The notes beneath the pieces are model-generated. The model ran no database searches. It had not been told where the DNA came from and was given only the letters and a program-made list of their open reading frames with translations. Source: Candidatus Methanomethylophilaceae archaeon (GTDB taxonomy: Archaea > Thermoplasmatota > Thermoplasmata > Methanomassiliicoccales > Methanomethylophilaceae). Taken from it: a DNA stretch of 64,000 nt. The first letter of the stretch is position 1. Every line of letters starts with the position of its first letter. Position numbers and translations under genes: made by a program. The stretch is taken from assembly GCA_944321505.1 (NCBI GenBank), contig CALULN010000021.1, positions 1 to 64,000 of the forward strand, read 5' to 3'. Below, piece after piece: positions 16,268 through 24,460 of this stretch.

Positions 16268-19199
16268 CGTACATCCTCCCTTTCCTTATGAGCAGCCAGG
16301 CGAACACCGGCACTCCGATCAGCGTGGTGATTGCCCCCACAGGCAGCTCGATGCCGGCCAGTAGCATCCTGGAGGCCAGGTCGGCGGCCATCATCAGGAA
16401 CCCGCCGAATGCGATGGACGAAGGCAGCACCAGCCTGTGGTCGCCCCCCAGCACCATCCTGCAGAGGTGGGGCACCACAAGGCCCACGAACCCGATGATG
16501 CCGACGAAGGCCACGCACAGCGATGCAAGCACCGACGCCAGCACCAGCACCCCGCGGTTGAACCTCCTGACGTTGAGGCCCATCTGCCTGGCCTGGTCCT
16601 CCCCCAGGAGGATGAGGTTGAACTCCTTCGCCCAGATCAGCGGGACCAGGGACATCGCCAGCGCGGGGAACAGCACGATGGCCACCTCGTTCCAGTCGAC
16701 GCTGGAGAAGGATCCGAACAGCCATGTCAGGGATCCGGAGACATTCTCCGAACCCATAGTGAGGATCAGCGACTGGATGGCGGAGAACACCAGTCCCACC
16801 ACCACTCCCGCCAGGACGTAGTTGATCGAGGTGCCGCCGGCCTTCTCGGCTATGAGCATCGTCACCCCGAAGGCGAACAGCCCGCCGACCATGGCGGCGA
16901 TGGCGGTGGTATACACAGAGCCGGTCAGCAGTCCGAAGAATGTGAAGTTGAAGCTGAGCACGGCCACCGCAGCCGTCCCCGCTCCGGCGGACACGCCCAT
17001 TATATATGGGTCCACCAGCGGGTTGCGGATGACCGCCTGGTACATGACGCCGGCCACCGAGAGCCCTATGCCGACCACCAGAGCCATCACCGTTCTGGGA
17101 AGACGGGAGCTGTAGACGTCGATCTCCTCCACGGTCAGGTTCTGGCCGCCTTTCGATACGGCGGAGAACAATGCGGACAGCGCCTCTCCGGGAGAGTACG
17201 TCCCGCTGGGGCCGATGCACAGGCAGGCTATCGCCATGATCAGCGACAGTAGCGCACCGACGGAGACCATTATCAGCAGTCTGTGGCGGCTGCGAGTGTT
17301 GTGTGACAGGGAGTCGCCGGAAGCGTAGGAGGCGACGCGGGAGCATGTGCGTGTGAGGATGCCTTCGCCCCTCCTCTTCTCCAAGATCGCCATCGCTATG
17401 AGCAGCACTATTATCGCGGCGATGACCGCCAGGACCACCCACATCAGGTCTATTCCCGCAGGCTCTGCCGGAGCCGAGTACGCCTCGAACTCGCCGTAGT
17501 ACGCTGCGACACCCGAATCGTTTGCCCATATGACCCAATCGCCGATGACCAGGGGCTGCGACATGCAGTAGTTGTAAAGAGTGGTTGTCCCGCGGATGGT
17601 CGACAGTATCTTGCCGTCCGCATCCATGCGGTACATTGGATTACCCGGAGCGTAGGACGCCACATACACATACTCCCCGTTGACTGTCACCGGCGGGGCC
17701 TTGGTGAGCGCCAGACCGCCGTTGAGGAGCTCGGCGGTTCCGTCGGTGTTCAGCCAATACAGGCCGTTGGTGCTCAGGAAGTAGGCGCCGGGCGAGCCGT
17801 TGCGCTGGGAAGCGGCGAAGAAGTTGCCCGTAAGCCCCACACCGTCGGTGACGGTGGCCACCTCGGACAGGGAAGAGCCGTCGAAGGAGTAGACCGCATA
17901 CCCTCCGGTGGTGGTGTTCATGCCCCTGCCTTCAGAGACGGAGAACATGAGGACGGCCCTGCCGCCATCCTCCACAACCGACACGGAAGCGACTGAGCCG
18001 TACTTCTTCCCGTTGCGGTCGTTCTGGTAGACGAGAGCCGAATCGATCTCGGAGCCGTCCGTCCTGTCCAATGCATAGAGGCGGCCATCCAATGCGCCTA
18101 CGAACACCGTGTCCTTGTAGACGGTGGGGGTGGTGAAGTAGATGGATCCCCCGGTCTGATAGGACCAGATGAGATTCAGGGACGTGTCCAGACAGTAGAC
18201 CATGCCGTTGGTGTTGCTGAAGAACAGCGCTCCCCGGTCATAGACGATGGAGGTGTTCCCCGCGTTGTACGTGGTACCTTCCAGGGTCGCAGTCGAGTTT
18301 GGGATCGCGCCGACTCTTTGGTCCACGTCCCCGTCGGAATAGGCTCTGGGGGAGCCGGTCGCATTGGTCATCATCACCTCCCCCGAGTACGTCCCGGCGG
18401 AGGCATCCAATGTGCCGGGTCCGTCCCTCCAGTCGAAGGAGAACACATAGCCGAGAGCGGATGGGATGTAGATCATGTCCCCGACGATTACCGGGGTCCC
18501 GGTCTCGTAGTTTGATATGCCAGGGTAGGTGAACTCCCAGACCTTGTCACCGGTCTCGAGCTTGTAGCAAACCACTGATGCTCTCAGGTCCGTTCCGCAT
18601 CCGTACTTCACGAACACATATCCTCCGGCATGCAGCATGGCGGCGTAGGCGGAGCCGCGGTCCGTCCACTTCACCGATGATGGTTCGGTGGAGGAGAACA
18701 CAGCATCGGCCGCCCCCGTCTGCGAAGAATCGCCGCGTATCATCGTCCACGATGTGCGGTGGTCCGGCGTCTCCGTCGGAACGAACCCATCGGGATACAG
18801 CCCGATGGCCACCGGGCCGGTGCATGCTGACGACGGAGAGGTCTCCTCCCAGGCGCTCCCGTTCCATGAGTATACCTTCCAGGATGCTGTGGTCGAATTC
18901 CCGGTCGCACCCGGTTCCGTATAGCTCCCTCCGGAATCCGCACCTCCGGTGGTGACCGAGCCGGTGCCGTCGACCGTGATCCCTTCGGTCCAGCTGAAAA
19001 CGGTCCCGGGGAAAGCCGCCTCTATGACGTCCGACACGGTGCCGGACACCGGAGCCTCGCCCCATTCCGTGCTGCCGTCCCCATTGTCCATGAGCACGGG
19101 CACCGTGCTCTCCTCTTCGGGCACCGCGGCGGCGAACGGCAGTGCCAACAGCATGCACGCGAATACCGCCGCCAAAACGCCCAGCACCTTCCCTTTCAT
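16260..19199 (-). CDS. Fusion of transcobalamin-like domain, PQQ-type beta-propeller and BtuC/FecCD permease
   Basis: One unbroken 979-codon frame encodes several parts. A signal peptide (1-25) is followed by a DUF4430/transcobalamin-C-like region (about 30-135). A beta-propeller with PQQ-type repeats (about 140-575; for example GTPVIVGDMIYIPSALGYV and DGRLYALDRTDGS) comes next. Then come a membrane helix (about 590-612), a short basic cytoplasmic linker, and a complete FecCD/BtuC permease (about 648-979) with PRTVMALVVGIGLSVAG, NPLVDPYIMGVSAGA and FVGLVVPHLCR. Standard BtuC is only the last 330 residues. The propeller would sit outside the membrane and could capture corrinoid or dock the binding protein. 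The gene lies between btuF-like and ATPase genes with tight spacing. Confidence 0.9.
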   Translation of the reverse strand: MKGKVLGVLAAVFACMLLALPFAAAVPEEESTVPVLMDNGDGSTEWGEAPVSGTVSDVIEAAFPGTVFSWTEGITVDGTGSVTTGGADSGGSYTEPGATGNSTTASWKVYSWNGSAWEETSPSSACTGPVAIGLYPDGFVPTETPDHRTSWTMIRGDSSQTGAADAVFSSTEPSSVKWTDRGSAYAAMLHAGGYVFVKYGCGTDLRASVVCYKLETGDKVWEFTYPGISNYETGTPVIVGDMIYIPSALGYVFSFDWRDGPGTLDASAGTYSGEVMMTNATGSPRAYSDGDVDQRVGAIPNSTATLEGTTYNAGNTSIVYDRGALFFSNTNGMVYCLDTSLNLIWSYQTGGSIYFTTPTVYKDTVFVGALDGRLYALDRTDGSEIDSALVYQNDRNGKKYGSVASVSVVEDGGRAVLMFSVSEGRGMNTTTGGYAVYSFDGSSLSEVATVTDGVGLTGNFFAASQRNGSPGAYFLSTNGLYWLNTDGTAELLNGGLALTKAPPVTVNGEYVYVASYAPGNPMYRMDADGKILSTIRGTTTLYNYCMSQPLVIGDWVIWANDSGVAAYYGEFEAYSAPAEPAGIDLMWVVLAVIAAIIVLLIAMAILEKRRGEGILTRTCSRVASYASGDSLSHNTRSRHRLLIMVSVGALLSLIMAIACLCIGPSGTYSPGEALSALFSAVSKGGQNLTVEEIDVYSSRLPRTVMALVVGIGLSVAGVMYQAVIRNPLVDPYIMGVSAGAGTAAVAVLSFNFTFFGLLTGSVYTTAIAAMVGGLFAFGVTMLIAEKAGGTSINYVLAGVVVGLVFSAIQSLILTMGSENVSGSLTWLFGSFSSVDWNEVAIVLFPALAMSLVPLIWAKEFNLILLGEDQARQMGLNVRRFNRGVLVLASVLASLCVAFVGIIGFVGLVVPHLCRMVLGGDHRLVLPSSIAFGGFLMMAADLASRMLLAGIELPVGAITTLIGVPVFAWLLIRKGRMYDG

Positions 19200-19208
19200 A
19201 GTCCGTCC

Positions 19209-20564
19209 TCAGTTGTTGAAATCCATGTTCTTAGAGTACACGAGGTAATCGCGGTAGTCGTCACCGATGACCTTCGGCATATCTATGTCGGTGAAGACGT
19301 CGGGCTGTATGATCCTGGCCACCAGCTCCGCCAGCTGCGCCACCCTCGGCGATGGGCGCTGCGCCATGTCGGCCGCATCGTCCGTCAGCAGGTACACCCT
19401 GCCGTTCTTGTATGCGTCGGTGCTCTTCCACTCCGCAGACATGTTCTCCAGCATGGAACCGTAGTCCAAAGTGCCCTCGACCGATGAATGGAGCACGATT
19501 ATCACCTGCGGGTTCCCCTTGGAGATGACCTCGGAGTTCACATGCACCCACCCGTCCATCTCCGACAGTATGTTGCTTCCGCCTGCCACAACCACGGCAT
19601 CGTGGGCGTAGGTGCCGGAGCCGGATGCCCAAGGGGATTTGTCGGCTGACAAGGTGATCAGCGTGCTGAATGACTGGGAGAGCGGGTCCGAGTCCACAGA
19701 GTTCATGATCAGGGACATCACTGACTGTATATCGGAGATGACGCTCCTGGCAGCCATCCCGTATCCCATGACCGTGCCGACGATGAAGATGTTCTTCAGC
19801 ACCGTGTCTATGTCCTGCCCATCGTACAGGGACACGGCGCTGTAACCGTTGTCGATGAGTTTCTTCTGCACCTCATTGTGCAGGTACTGCGACGAATCGC
19901 AGAAGACGATGTCCGGGTCCGTGGCGATTATCGACTCGAAGCTGGGGTTGGTGTACCCGCCGGTCACGGCGATGCGTCCCGATGCCTTGCCCTCGGCCAC
20001 CGAATCCGGATAGTTGCTGTACTGGTCGGCGCCCACCAGAGTGGAGGTGGCATTCAACGCGCCGATGATCTCGGTTATGGCAGGTGCCAGCGAGACCGTC
20101 CTCATCGCCTGCGGGTAACCGTATATGGAGTTCCCGGAGGCGTCGAAGGGGGTCGCCGGCGTATCCCCGTCGGCGCAGTACGCCCAGGCACACATGCGGT
20201 AGTCGGACGGCACCGCATCCGAAGGGGCTTTCATCCAACTGTCGGATCCGTTCTCTATGACCCAGAATCCCCAGGAATGCGTATCGTCGGCGGCCTTCCC
20301 CCCTACGGAGATGACTGTGCCGTCACCGTCTCTGACGACCTCCAGGCCGTTGGCGCCCGCGGCGTAGTCCAAGAGCGAGTCCCCGTCGGTGTACAACGAG
20401 AGATCGGCTCCCGTCCAGAGGGTGTCGTACCCTCCGTAATCGATTATCAGGCCCTCCGACTGGCGGAGCTGCGGCTGACCGCCGTTGGCGAAAGCCACTC
20501 CCAAGATGGCTCCAGAGAGCAGCAGGATCGCCGTCACGATGACCTTCAGCCTGCCTGCGTTCAT
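19209..20564 (-). CDS. BtuF-like corrinoid-binding protein with N-terminal transcobalamin-like (DUF4430) domain
   Basis: The 451-residue protein has a signal peptide (1-26) and a region of about 110 residues with the DUF4430 pattern (SLLDYAAGANGL, then HSWGFWVIENGS and YRMCAWAYC). This family is related to the C-terminal domain of transcobalamin and intrinsic factor. From about residue 155 a periplasmic-binding-protein-2 domain follows: RTVSLAPAITEIIGALNAT, VGADQYSNYP, and ATDPDIVFCDSSQ. No C-terminal membrane anchor or lipobox is obvious, so it may be held by the N-terminal helix. It is 10 bp from the permease fusion gene. Corrinoid specificity follows from domain and context and is untested. 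Confidence 0.88.
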   Translation of the reverse strand: MNAGRLKVIVTAILLLSGAILGVAFANGGQPQLRQSEGLIIDYGGYDTLWTGADLSLYTDGDSLLDYAAGANGLEVVRDGDGTVISVGGKAADDTHSWGFWVIENGSDSWMKAPSDAVPSDYRMCAWAYCADGDTPATPFDASGNSIYGYPQAMRTVSLAPAITEIIGALNATSTLVGADQYSNYPDSVAEGKASGRIAVTGGYTNPSFESIIATDPDIVFCDSSQYLHNEVQKKLIDNGYSAVSLYDGQDIDTVLKNIFIVGTVMGYGMAARSVISDIQSVMSLIMNSVDSDPLSQSFSTLITLSADKSPWASGSGTYAHDAVVVAGGSNILSEMDGWVHVNSEVISKGNPQVIIVLHSSVEGTLDYGSMLENMSAEWKSTDAYKNGRVYLLTDDAADMAQRPSPRVAQLAELVARIIQPDVFTDIDMPKVIGDDYRDYLVYSKNMDFNN

Positions 20565-20578
20565 GATTGAAAAGGAAT

Positions 20579-20593
20579 GGGGGCAATGCCCCC
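20579..20593 (-). other. Stem-loop between the small anchored protein gene and the binding-protein gene
   Basis: A perfect 6-bp GC stem (GGGGGC/GCCCCC) with a 3-base loop sits in the 42-bp gap inside the uptake operon. On the minus strand it is followed by a short T-run. It could be a partial terminator or an mRNA-processing or stabilising hairpin that favours the first gene over the transporter genes. Confidence 0.4.
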
Positions 20594-20606
20594 GGTTTCA
20601 TCCGTT

Positions 20607-21227
20607 TCAGGCGGTAGCGGCACCTGCGAAGGGACCGCTGTTCATCCAGCCGGTGTCAGTGACGGGATTAGGGCATCCCCAGACGTTAGGGGACAACTCT
20701 ACATACATGGACATGTAGAACACGTTGGAAACAGAGCCGTCAAGCATGTTCTTGAATGCACCATATCCATTGAAGGTAGCCCAACCGTTGCTACTAATGA
20801 AGTTGGTTGTGTCCACCATCACCTTCTCTCCAGGATTGTCAGGATCATCAACAAGCTGCTGGTAGTAATTCGGATACTGAACGCTCGTAGACTGCGCGGC
20901 GGTGTTGTACTCGTCATAGAGGTAGTTGAAAGAAGACCATGAGGCACTCACACCTCCAATTTCGGCAAGATATCCGTACTCATTGAGTGTGTACTCCATG
21001 CCCGCACTGACCATTGCAGCATCGAAGCCTTCAGAGACGCTCTTCCCCTCACCACTATACCATGCAGTTCTCTCATCTCCGTCTCCAAAGTTGATGTAGA
21101 ACCAGTAGGTCTCGTCCTCATTTCCGGAATCGCCGTTGTTCCCCCAGAGGAAGAACCCCGCGGCCGCACCGATGACAAGGCCGACCACCAAGGCCACCGC
21201 CAGGAAGGCTGTGCTCTTCGAATCCAT
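20607..21227 (-). CDS. Small membrane-anchored surface protein of the corrinoid uptake operon (DUF4430-like)
   Basis: The 206-residue protein has an N-terminal signal-anchor helix (residues 8-30) and a Tyr/Asn/Ser-rich acidic ectodomain. The pattern YWFYINFGDGDERTAWYSG, then SVSEGFDAAMVSAGMEY, resembles the start of DUF4430/transcobalamin-like domains of the two downstream proteins. Its base composition is clearly more A/T-rich than its neighbours. It is the first gene after the operator-bearing promoter, so it should be the most strongly made product. A cell-surface corrinoid-binding role is inferred; no enzymatic motif is seen. Confidence 0.7.
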   Translation of the reverse strand: MDSKSTAFLAVALVVGLVIGAAAGFFLWGNNGDSGNEDETYWFYINFGDGDERTAWYSGEGKSVSEGFDAAMVSAGMEYTLNEYGYLAEIGGVSASWSSFNYLYDEYNTAAQSTSVQYPNYYQQLVDDPDNPGEKVMVDTTNFISSNGWATFNGYGAFKNMLDGSVSNVFYMSMYVELSPNVWGCPNPVTDTGWMNSGPFAGAATA

Positions 21228-21241
21228 AGTATCACCTTAAG

Positions 21242-21258
21242 TAGGATGCAACATCCAA
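21242..21258. promoter_or_regulatory. Candidate operator O2, TAGGAT-N5-ATCCAA
   Basis: TAGGAT-GCAAC-ATCCAA (one arm mismatch, with inner palindrome GGATG-CAA-CATCC) lies where transcription of the uptake operon would begin, about 25 bp below the TATA box at 21283-21290. It is near-identical to O1 upstream of cobD. A bound protein here would block initiation or early elongation. Confidence 0.55.
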
Positions 21259-21277
21259 CTGGTTAAGTCAATATCTA

Positions 21278-21294
21278 TTGGACTATATATCCAA
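21278..21294. promoter_or_regulatory. Candidate operator O3 overlapping the TATA box, TTGGAC-N5-ATCCAA
   Basis: TTGGAC-TATAT-ATCCAA encloses the TATA box (forward CTATATAT, 21283-21290) of the uptake operon. The extended perfect repeat ATTGGA-N7-TCCAAT spans 21277-21295. O2 and O3 are 36 bp apart centre to centre. Two sites over one promoter suggest cooperative repression when corrinoid is plentiful. Confidence 0.55.
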
Positions 21295-21345
21295 TTCGTA
21301 TCCATCATCAATCCCTATTTTACCCTCGAGCGGGATACCCGCTCC

Positions 21346-21837
21346 ATGGGCATATTCTCCGACAAGGACATCGTCGAGAGCATGATGACCGGGTACCTCG
21401 GCATCAGCGACTACAGCGAGAGGGGGCTGACACCCAACGGATACGACCTGCGCATAGCCGAGGTCAGCGTACTCGGGCAGGAGGGGAAGCAGTCCGAGGG
21501 CGTCGCCAGGATCCCGCCCAAGACCATGTTCTACGTCTCCACCGTGGAGAGGGTCCGCATGCCCTCCGACGCCTGCGCCCAGCTGTGGCTGAGGACCACC
21601 TGGATAAGGAGGGGCGTCATGGCCAGCTTCGGGAAGATCGACGCCGGGTTCGAAGGTACCCTGACCCTGGGAGCGTACAACGCATCCGACAAGGAGCTGG
21701 AGCTGCCCATCGGCGAGAGGTTCTGCCAGATGGTCATCGAGAGCCTGAACTCCGCCACCCTGAAGGACTACGCCCAGAGGAGCGGGAACTACCAGGGGCA
21801 GACCGGGATCACCCTGGACCCGGTCAGGAAAGCCTGA
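21346..21837 (+). CDS. dCTP deaminase/dUTPase-family protein
   Basis: The 163-residue protein shows the DCD/DUT fold: SMMTGYLGI, LTPNGYDLRI near 28-37, LRTTWIRRGV, GKIDAGFEGTLTLGAYN near 96-112, and the C-terminal RSGNYQGQTGIT lid. In dCTP deaminase and bifunctional DCD-DUT the catalytic Glu follows the ID-GF-G-TLE strand. Here that position is Gly109 (LTLGAYN). The IDAGF Asp used by dUTPases is present. It may therefore be a dUTPase rather than a deaminase. The 3' end overlaps convergent trm5 by 14 bp. Confidence 0.85.
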   Translation: MGIFSDKDIVESMMTGYLGISDYSERGLTPNGYDLRIAEVSVLGQEGKQSEGVARIPPKTMFYVSTVERVRMPSDACAQLWLRTTWIRRGVMASFGKIDAGFEGTLTLGAYNASDKELELPIGERFCQMVIESLNSATLKDYAQRSGNYQGQTGITLDPVRKA

Positions 21838-22819
21838 CGATGTCCAGGACGTACACGCTGGCGGTGGGGGAGTAGGTCTTCAGCTCCCTCATCCCCTCCA
21901 GCCTGCAGCGCAGGCCGCGGGCGCTCATATCGTCGATCAGCGCCTGCGCCTCCCTCTCCGCATCGGCGCGTTCGCGTATTGTGTGCATGTGGACGATCCC
22001 GCCCCCCTTGGTATGGGACAATGCGTCCGGAAGGAACCTGTAGGCTATCTGCGGCAGATTCATGATCACCCTGTCCGCCATGGGCAGCTTCTCGATCTCC
22101 TCCACCGCATCCCCCAGTATCGGGACGATGCATCCGGTCCTGTTCAGGCGGATGTTCTCGCTCATGTATGCATAGGCGTCGGGGTTCAGGTCTATCGAGT
22201 ATATCACCGAAGGGTGAGCATGCTTCGCGATCACCAGCGGGAAGGGCGCGACGCCGGCGAACATGTCTATGATGGTCTCCCCGTCCCTCACCAGCGACGC
22301 CACCCTCATCCTCTCGGTGGCCAGCCTCGGGTTGAAGTAGACCTTTGCGGGATCGGTAATCATGGTCACCCCGGACTCCCTGTGGCGGGTCTCCGAAGGG
22401 CCGGTGCCTGCCAGCGGACGCAGGTCCCTCACCCTCAGCTCGCCCTTGACGCCCCCGTCCTCCAGCACCAGCCTGGCGTTGGAGTTCACCTGCAGCAGCG
22501 CTCTGCCGATATCCTCCGCGTGTTCCGAGATCTCCTCGGGGATCTTCACCACGATGACGTCGCCGATGCAGTCGTAGGATGTGGGCAGATGGCTGCGTAT
22601 CCCCTCGGGGAGGAGCATGCGGTAGTCGGTCTCCCTGTGCTCGTTCTCGGCCAGGTCCGCCTCCAGGCACTCGTACCCTTCGGGCGCTGATAGGACGGGT
22701 ATGAGCAGGCTATCGCCGTCGGCGGCTATCCTGTGGCCGACATCCAGCAGCCCCCTCTCCTTCAGGGAGAGCCTGACGTGGTTCCCTTCCGACTTGGGGA
22801 CTCTGACGCACAGGACCAT
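21824..22819 (-). CDS. trm5: tRNA (guanine(37)-N1)-methyltransferase Trm5
   Basis: Trm5 makes m1G37 in tRNAs and, with Taw enzymes, leads to wyosine derivatives; it protects the reading frame. The 331-residue class I methyltransferase shows the AdoMet motif DMFAGVAPFPLVIAKHA near 188-204, IDLNPDAYAYMSENIRLN, and the NLPQIAYRFLPDA motif near 258. An N-terminal D1-type domain precedes the KVYFNPRLATERMR segment. The family usually has FAGVGPF; Ala for Gly here is conservative. A TTTAT box near 22841-22850 would serve either this gene or divergent dph5. Confidence 0.93.
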   Translation of the reverse strand: MVLCVRVPKSEGNHVRLSLKERGLLDVGHRIAADGDSLLIPVLSAPEGYECLEADLAENEHRETDYRMLLPEGIRSHLPTSYDCIGDVIVVKIPEEISEHAEDIGRALLQVNSNARLVLEDGGVKGELRVRDLRPLAGTGPSETRHRESGVTMITDPAKVYFNPRLATERMRVASLVRDGETIIDMFAGVAPFPLVIAKHAHPSVIYSIDLNPDAYAYMSENIRLNRTGCIVPILGDAVEEIEKLPMADRVIMNLPQIAYRFLPDALSHTKGGGIVHMHTIRERADAEREAQALIDDMSARGLRCRLEGMRELKTYSPTASVYVLDIVRLS

Positions 22820-22898
22820 GGGTCCTCGTAAGCGCGGTCGGTATTTATCACCGGCACCCGCGCGTGATGTTTATCATGGGGTCCGATGTTCGGGTCTC

Positions 22899-23696
22899 AT
22901 GGTTTCCGAACTCGTCTTCGTCGGCCTCGGCCTCTGCGGCGCCGACGGCATGACCGTCAAGGCGCTGAACGCGCTGAAGGAATGCGACAGGATCTACGCG
23001 GAGTTCTACACCTCGCACCTGATCGGCACCGACGTCTCCGAGGTGGAGAAGGCCGTGGGGAAGAGGATCAAGGTGCTCCACCGCATGCAGGTGGAGGAGG
23101 GGGAGGACATAATCTCGGATGCCCGTGAGATGAGGGTCGGCTTCGTCACCGCCGGGGACACCATGTCCGCCACCACCCACGTGGACCTGATGCTCCAGGC
23201 GAAGGAGGAGGGGATCCCCGTCAGGCTGTTCAACGGGGTGTCCATATTCTCCGCATGCCCCACCGCATTCGGCCTGCAGAACTACAAGTTCGGGAGGACG
23301 GTGACGCTGCCCTTCATCGAGGAGGGCTACCAGCCCAGGTCCCCCTACGACCACATCCTCGAGAACAAGGAGAGGGGGCTGCACACCATGGTGCTGCTGG
23401 ACATCCGCGCCGACGAGCTCAGGTACATGACCGCCAAGGACGCCATAGAATGGCTGCTGACCGCCGAGGAGAAATGGCACGGCGGGCTGATGAAGGAGGA
23501 CACCCTGATCTGCGTGGCCTCCAGGATCGGCGCCCCCGACCAGAAGCTCAGGGCGGGATACGCCAGGGACCTCCTGGAGGAGGACCTGGGCCAGCCCCTG
23601 TTCACCCTGGTGATCCCGGGGGACCTCCACTTCATGGAGGCCTACGGGCTGGTGTACTTCGCCGGCGCCCCGAAGGAGATAATCGCCGAAGAGTGA
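22899..23696 (+). CDS. dph5: Diphthine synthase
   Basis: Dph5 methylates the modified histidine of elongation factor 2 in diphthamide synthesis. The 265-residue tetrapyrrole-methylase-fold protein starts with ELVFVGLGLCGADGMTVKAL and carries YAEFYTSHLIG, FVTAGDTMSATTHVDL near 85-100, and FNGVSIFSACPTAFGLQNYKFGR-type segments (near 117) typical of the archaeal enzyme. The chosen ATG leaves the GLGLCG motif at its normal N-terminal place. TTTAT boxes lie 30-50 bp upstream in the divergent gap with trm5. Confidence 0.94.
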   Translation: MVSELVFVGLGLCGADGMTVKALNALKECDRIYAEFYTSHLIGTDVSEVEKAVGKRIKVLHRMQVEEGEDIISDAREMRVGFVTAGDTMSATTHVDLMLQAKEEGIPVRLFNGVSIFSACPTAFGLQNYKFGRTVTLPFIEEGYQPRSPYDHILENKERGLHTMVLLDIRADELRYMTAKDAIEWLLTAEEKWHGGLMKEDTLICVASRIGAPDQKLRAGYARDLLEEDLGQPLFTLVIPGDLHFMEAYGLVYFAGAPKEIIAEE

Positions 23697-23772
23697 CCTC
23701 TACAGTTAGCCTCGGCCGAAGATAACAGCGGACGGCGAAGCGTCCCCCGGCAGAGATGCCAGGAGATGAGAT

Positions 23773-24453
23773 ATGTCGGAATCCGCAGAGATTCTATCGG
23801 AGGCCTTCCGCGATGTCGGGAGGAGGCACGGCTATGAGAAAGTCGAGGCTGAGTTCGCCCAGTTCCGCGAGTTCAAGGTCCAGTGGCAGCGCTCCTACAA
23901 GTGGGCCGCCTTCAGGGTCAGCGACTACCTGATGGACGCGGACGCGGCCGTCTTCGAAGGGCTGGCAGAGACCCTGTTCTCCCGCATAACCGGGAGGGAG
24001 GAGACCCCCTACGACGAGGCCATGCGCACGTTCGTCACCGCCCCCTGCTTCGCGGAGGAGAAGAGGCCGGTCTACCTGCGCAGGAGCAGGAACCTGACCC
24101 GCACATCCGCGGGCATCGGGAGGGACCTGGCGGACTCGGTGCAGAGGCTCAGGGGCCTGGGGCTCTGGAAGGGCAACGACGACATCCAGTGCGTCTGGTC
24201 CACCGGTGTCAGGCTCAGAAGGGCGGCATCATGCTCGGTGCTGATGAAGCTCATCAGCGTCAACGACCTGCTGGACGACCCGGACATCCCCGACATGGCG
24301 GTGGACTTCGCCGTGTACTCCCAGTACCTGAGGATCGTCAAGGGGCAGGAGGTCTTCGGCAGGGGCGAGATCTTCACCCGCGAGGAGGAGAGGCTGTTCC
24401 CCGCATACAGGGACGCGGAGAGGCTGCTGGACAAGCTGTGCCTGTTCGTCTGA
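23773..24453 (+). CDS. SprT/YgjP-like metallopeptidase homologue with a degenerate active site
   Basis: The 226-residue protein has the end pattern of small SprT/WLM-type metallopeptidases of archaea: VDFAVYSQYLRIVKG, FGRGEIFTREEERLFPAYRDAERLLDKL. In active members the first part reads D-V-V-Y-H-E-L-L-H and the second H-G-R-x-F-x-x-x-E-x-x-F-P. Here H-E-x-x-H is replaced by Ser183, Gln184 and Arg187, so zinc binding and catalysis should be lost. The N-terminal part (about 1-110) is charged and helical with no known motif. The distant family match is by pattern only. Confidence 0.55.
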   Translation: MSESAEILSEAFRDVGRRHGYEKVEAEFAQFREFKVQWQRSYKWAAFRVSDYLMDADAAVFEGLAETLFSRITGREETPYDEAMRTFVTAPCFAEEKRPVYLRRSRNLTRTSAGIGRDLADSVQRLRGLGLWKGNDDIQCVWSTGVRLRRAASCSVLMKLISVNDLLDDPDIPDMAVDFAVYSQYLRIVKGQEVFGRGEIFTREEERLFPAYRDAERLLDKLCLFV

Positions 24454-24460
24454 GAGAAAC

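Noticed and set aside
21228-21345. Cobalamin riboswitch in front of the corrinoid uptake operon
   Set aside because: The whole gap to the divergent gene is only 118 bp, has a TATA box and palindromes, and lacks the conserved B12-box GCCACTG.
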